This document shows positions 62,281 to 64,000 of a DNA stretch of 64,000 bases, piece by piece. Below the pieces are notes generated by a model, which saw only the letters and a program-made list of their open reading frames with translations, was not told the DNA's origin and did no database searches. Every line of letters begins with the position of its first letter. Positions within the stretch are counted from its first letter, which is position 1. The position numbers and the translations under genes are program-made. The DNA is from Erythrobacter sp. NAP1 (GTDB lineage Bacteria; Pseudomonadota; Alphaproteobacteria; Sphingomonadales; Sphingomonadaceae): NCBI RefSeq assembly GCF_000152865.1, contig NZ_CH672390.1, positions 1,116,001 through 1,180,000 of the forward strand, in the 5' to 3' direction.

Positions 62281-63005
62281 TGACAAAGAACCCTGTGAAA
62301 CCCGCCAAGACCTTCGCGAACCGCATGCGCTCTTTGTGGAAGGACAATTCGGCTGTCGCGATGGTCGAGTTTGCCTTCACCGCTCCGCTCGTTCTGGGTC
62401 TCGGCATGATGGGTACCGAAACCGCATACTTCACCATCACGCATATGCAGGTCAGCCAGATCGCTATGCAGGTGGCTGATAACGCCTCGCGCGTCGGTGA
62501 GAACGACGTGCTCGTTGCGCGCAAGGTGTTTGAGGATGACATCAACGGCACGCTTGTCGGCGCCGAGAAGCTGGGTGCGCGCTACTCGATTTACGAGAAC
62601 GGCCGGATCATCATCTCGAGCCTTCAGGACAATGAGCTGAACGACGGCAACAGCCCGAATGGTCAGACCATCCGCTGGCAACGCTGTCGCGGCGCGAAAG
62701 TGATCGATTCGCAGTATGGCGAGGAAGGCGTTGGCGCTGACGACAACAGCTTCCCCGGCATGGGCGGCGGTCCGCGTCGCAACGAAAAGATCAAGGCCGA
62801 ATCCGGCACTGCAGTGATTTTCGTTGAGGTGTATTACACCTACGAGTCTGTGACGCCGTTCGAGATGTTCGACGGAACGGAGCTCGAGTACACGGCTGCG
62901 TTCAATGTCCGCGACAAGCGCGACATCAGCCAAATCTACAATCGGGAAGACGACCCCGCGCCGGTTGCTCGTTGCAACGTCTATTCGGCTAACCGCCCAA
63001 GCTGA
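62280..63005 (+). CDS. TadE-like pilus-assembly protein, second copy
   Basis: A protein of 241 residues. The N-terminal membrane helix AVAMVEFAFTAPLVLGLGMMGTE carries the TadE-type Glu. After it the sequence is soluble and beta-rich, with two cysteines (QRCRGAK and ARCNVY). The ATG at 62280 shares its first base with the preceding stop (TGATG); a GTG and a TTG just upstream are also in frame. It ends the three-gene TadG/TadE operon. Confidence 0.82.
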   Translation: MTKNPVKPAKTFANRMRSLWKDNSAVAMVEFAFTAPLVLGLGMMGTETAYFTITHMQVSQIAMQVADNASRVGENDVLVARKVFEDDINGTLVGAEKLGARYSIYENGRIIISSLQDNELNDGNSPNGQTIRWQRCRGAKVIDSQYGEEGVGADDNSFPGMGGGPRRNEKIKAESGTAVIFVEVYYTYESVTPFEMFDGTELEYTAAFNVRDKRDISQIYNREDDPAPVARCNVYSANRPS

Positions 63006-63011
63006 GGGTGA

Positions 63012-63032
63012 GAGGGCGCTTCTGGCGCCCTC
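63012..63032. terminator. Terminator-like hairpin after the TadG/TadE operon
   Basis: GAGGGCGC (63012-63019) pairs with GCGCCCTC (63025-63032) around TTCTG. A T-run comes only after several bases (ACTTTT), so strength is moderate. It lies between convergent genes. Confidence 0.6.
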
Positions 63033-63044
63033 CCCACATCACTT

Positions 63045-64000
63045 TTAAACGTAGCAAACCTTCTTGACCGCCTCGACTATGCGAGGCGCGTCAATCAGCG
63101 CGAGCTTTTCAAGGTTCGCGGCATAGGGAAGCGGCACGTCTTCGTTGCAGACCCGCAGGACCGGTGCGTCGAGATCGTCGAAGCCTTCCTCCATGCAGAT
63201 CGAAATGATCTCGCTCGCGATGGAGCAGGTCGGCCAACCCTCTTCCGCAACAACCAGGCGGTTTGTCTTGGCGAGAGATTTGAGAACCGTCTCCTTGTCG
63301 AGCGGGCGCAATGTGCGAAGGTCGATCACTTCGGCATCGATCCCCTGCCCTGCCAGCTCTTCCGCTGCTTCCAAGGCGAGACCCACGCCAATCGAATAGG
63401 TGACGATAGTCGCGTCCTTGCCCTCGCGCACGATCCTCGCCTTGCCGATCGGCAGTACGTGGTCGTCAAGGTCGGGAACTTCGAATGAACGCCCGTAAAC
63501 AAGCTCATTCTCGAGGAAGACAACCGGGTCCTCTGACCGGATCGCAGCCTTCATGAGGCCCTTGGCATCCGAGCTGTCATAGGGGGCAATCACGATCAGG
63601 CCCGGTACGCTCGCATACCACGGGCCGTAGTTTTGCGAGTGCTGCGCTGCGACGCGGCTTGCAGCGCCGTTCGGACCGCGGAACACGATCGGACAGCGCA
63701 TCTGGCCGCCTGACATATAGTTCGTCTTGGCTGCCGAGTTCACGATGTGGTCGATTGCCTGCATCGCGAAGTTGAACGTCATGAATTCAACGATCGGCTT
63801 GAGGCCACCCATAGCGGCGCCCGAACCGATGCCGGCAAACCCGTACTCGGTGATCGGCGTGTCGATGACCCGCTTGGGACCGAACTCATCGAGGAGGCCC
63901 TGCGTTACCTTGTAGGCGCCCTGGTATTCGGCGACTTCCTCACCCATCACGAAGACGCGCTTATCAGCGCGCATTTCTTCAGCCATCGCATCGCGAAGAG
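63045..64000 (-). CDS. pdhB: Pyruvate dehydrogenase E1 component, beta subunit (5' part cut by window edge)
   Basis: The visible part is 318 residues. The first complete codons read [30 protein letters not shown], so the frame enters from beyond base 64000, and the real start and any N-terminal lipoyl domain are outside. Landmarks [38 protein letters not shown] and RTLRPLD are of the E1 beta family, with the ThDP-binding Glu in GEEVAEYQG. It forms the E1 heterotetramer that decarboxylates pyruvate. It is convergent with the TadE operon; the E1 alpha gene is expected upstream, beyond the edge. Confidence 0.95.
   Translation of the reverse strand, partial: LRDAMAEEMRADKRVFVMGEEVAEYQGAYKVTQGLLDEFGPKRVIDTPITEYGFAGIGSGAAMGGLKPIVEFMTFNFAMQAIDHIVNSAAKTNYMSGGQMRCPIVFRGPNGAASRVAAQHSQNYGPWYASVPGLIVIAPYDSSDAKGLMKAAIRSEDPVVFLENELVYGRSFEVPDLDDHVLPIGKARIVREGKDATIVTYSIGVGLALEAAEELAGQGIDAEVIDLRTLRPLDKETVLKSLAKTNRLVVAEEGWPTCSIASEIISICMEEGFDDLDAPVLRVCNEDVPLPYAANLEKLALIDAPRIVEAVKKVCYV

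Noticed and set aside
1..64000. CRISPR arrays, insertion sequences, prophage or toxin-antitoxin modules
   Set aside because: No repeat array, transposase, integrase or phage structural gene was found; the COQ10/RatA-like protein is a ubiquinone-binding type and is not taken as a toxin.

Overview
The window looks like chromosomal core DNA of an alphaproteobacterium of the order Sphingomonadales, most likely family Erythrobacteraceae. This rests on protein sequence style and gene order, because no rRNA is present. GC content is high throughout. The dusB-ntrB-ntrC-ntrY-ntrX-hfq-hflX order with a divergent fused ispDF is characteristic of alphaproteobacteria, and the Hfq with two Sm domains is a feature I associate with sphingomonads. 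I see no prophage, insertion sequence, CRISPR array or rRNA operon. One tRNA-Ser(UGA) gene is present. Nearly all DNA is coding, with many start/stop overlaps.

Layout. 1-1405 (minus): copper chaperone, HELTH-type metallopeptidase-like protein and a secreted protein cut by the window edge. 1497-4779: RpoH-type promoter, dnaK, dnaJ. 4857-8084: metallo-beta-lactamase-fold protein and, convergent, a large patatin-like lipase. 8157-14006: radA, cvpA, NifU-like scaffold, MFS transporter, alanine racemase, phaR. 14070-19974: proS of the eukaryote/archaea-like type, secreted M28 peptidase, RNase R, peroxiredoxin-like protein. 20009-24781: universal stress protein, then the pyruvate dehydrogenase E2 gene, a membrane protein, a hotdog thioesterase-like protein and lipoamide dehydrogenase; the E3 gene follows a leader with several inverted repeats. 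24962-26601: class IV aminotransferase coupled to a sulfotransferase-like protein. 26673-34732: lytic transglycosylase, D,D-carboxypeptidase, then a tight run tmk-holB-metG-tatD-MBL-small membrane protein, then mazG.

34727-45405: hflX, tandem-domain hfq, ntrX, ntrY, ntrC, ntrB, dusB on the minus strand (nitrogen/redox signalling, RNA regulation, tRNA modification) and divergent ispDF. 45432-47870: secreted unknown, pncC, COQ10/RatA-like protein, lipA. 47980-49946: bicarbonate transporter of the SbtA family, PII-like protein and beta carbonic anhydrase, a compact inorganic-carbon module. 50003-55323: NYN-LOTUS protein, periplasmic repeat protein, gyrA. 55396-59502: TauD-type dioxygenase, YhhN membrane protein, trmFO, membrane-anchored EF-hand protein, squalene/phytoene-synthase-like protein. 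59720-63005: a TadG/TadE-type operon of three surface proteins. 63045-64000 (minus): pyruvate dehydrogenase E1 beta, running off the right edge.

Functional links: E2, E3, E1 beta and lipoyl synthase together make lipoylated pyruvate dehydrogenase, but the genes are spread over 43 kb. The Ntr regulators and Hfq form one probable transcription unit. No strongly novel defence or mobile system is visible. The most interesting items are the lpd leader palindromes, the asymmetric tandem Hfq, the E2 with two peripheral-subunit-binding domains, the aminotransferase/sulfotransferase-like pair, the SbtA/PII-like/carbonic anhydrase module, and the TadE protein with a calcium-loop-like insert.
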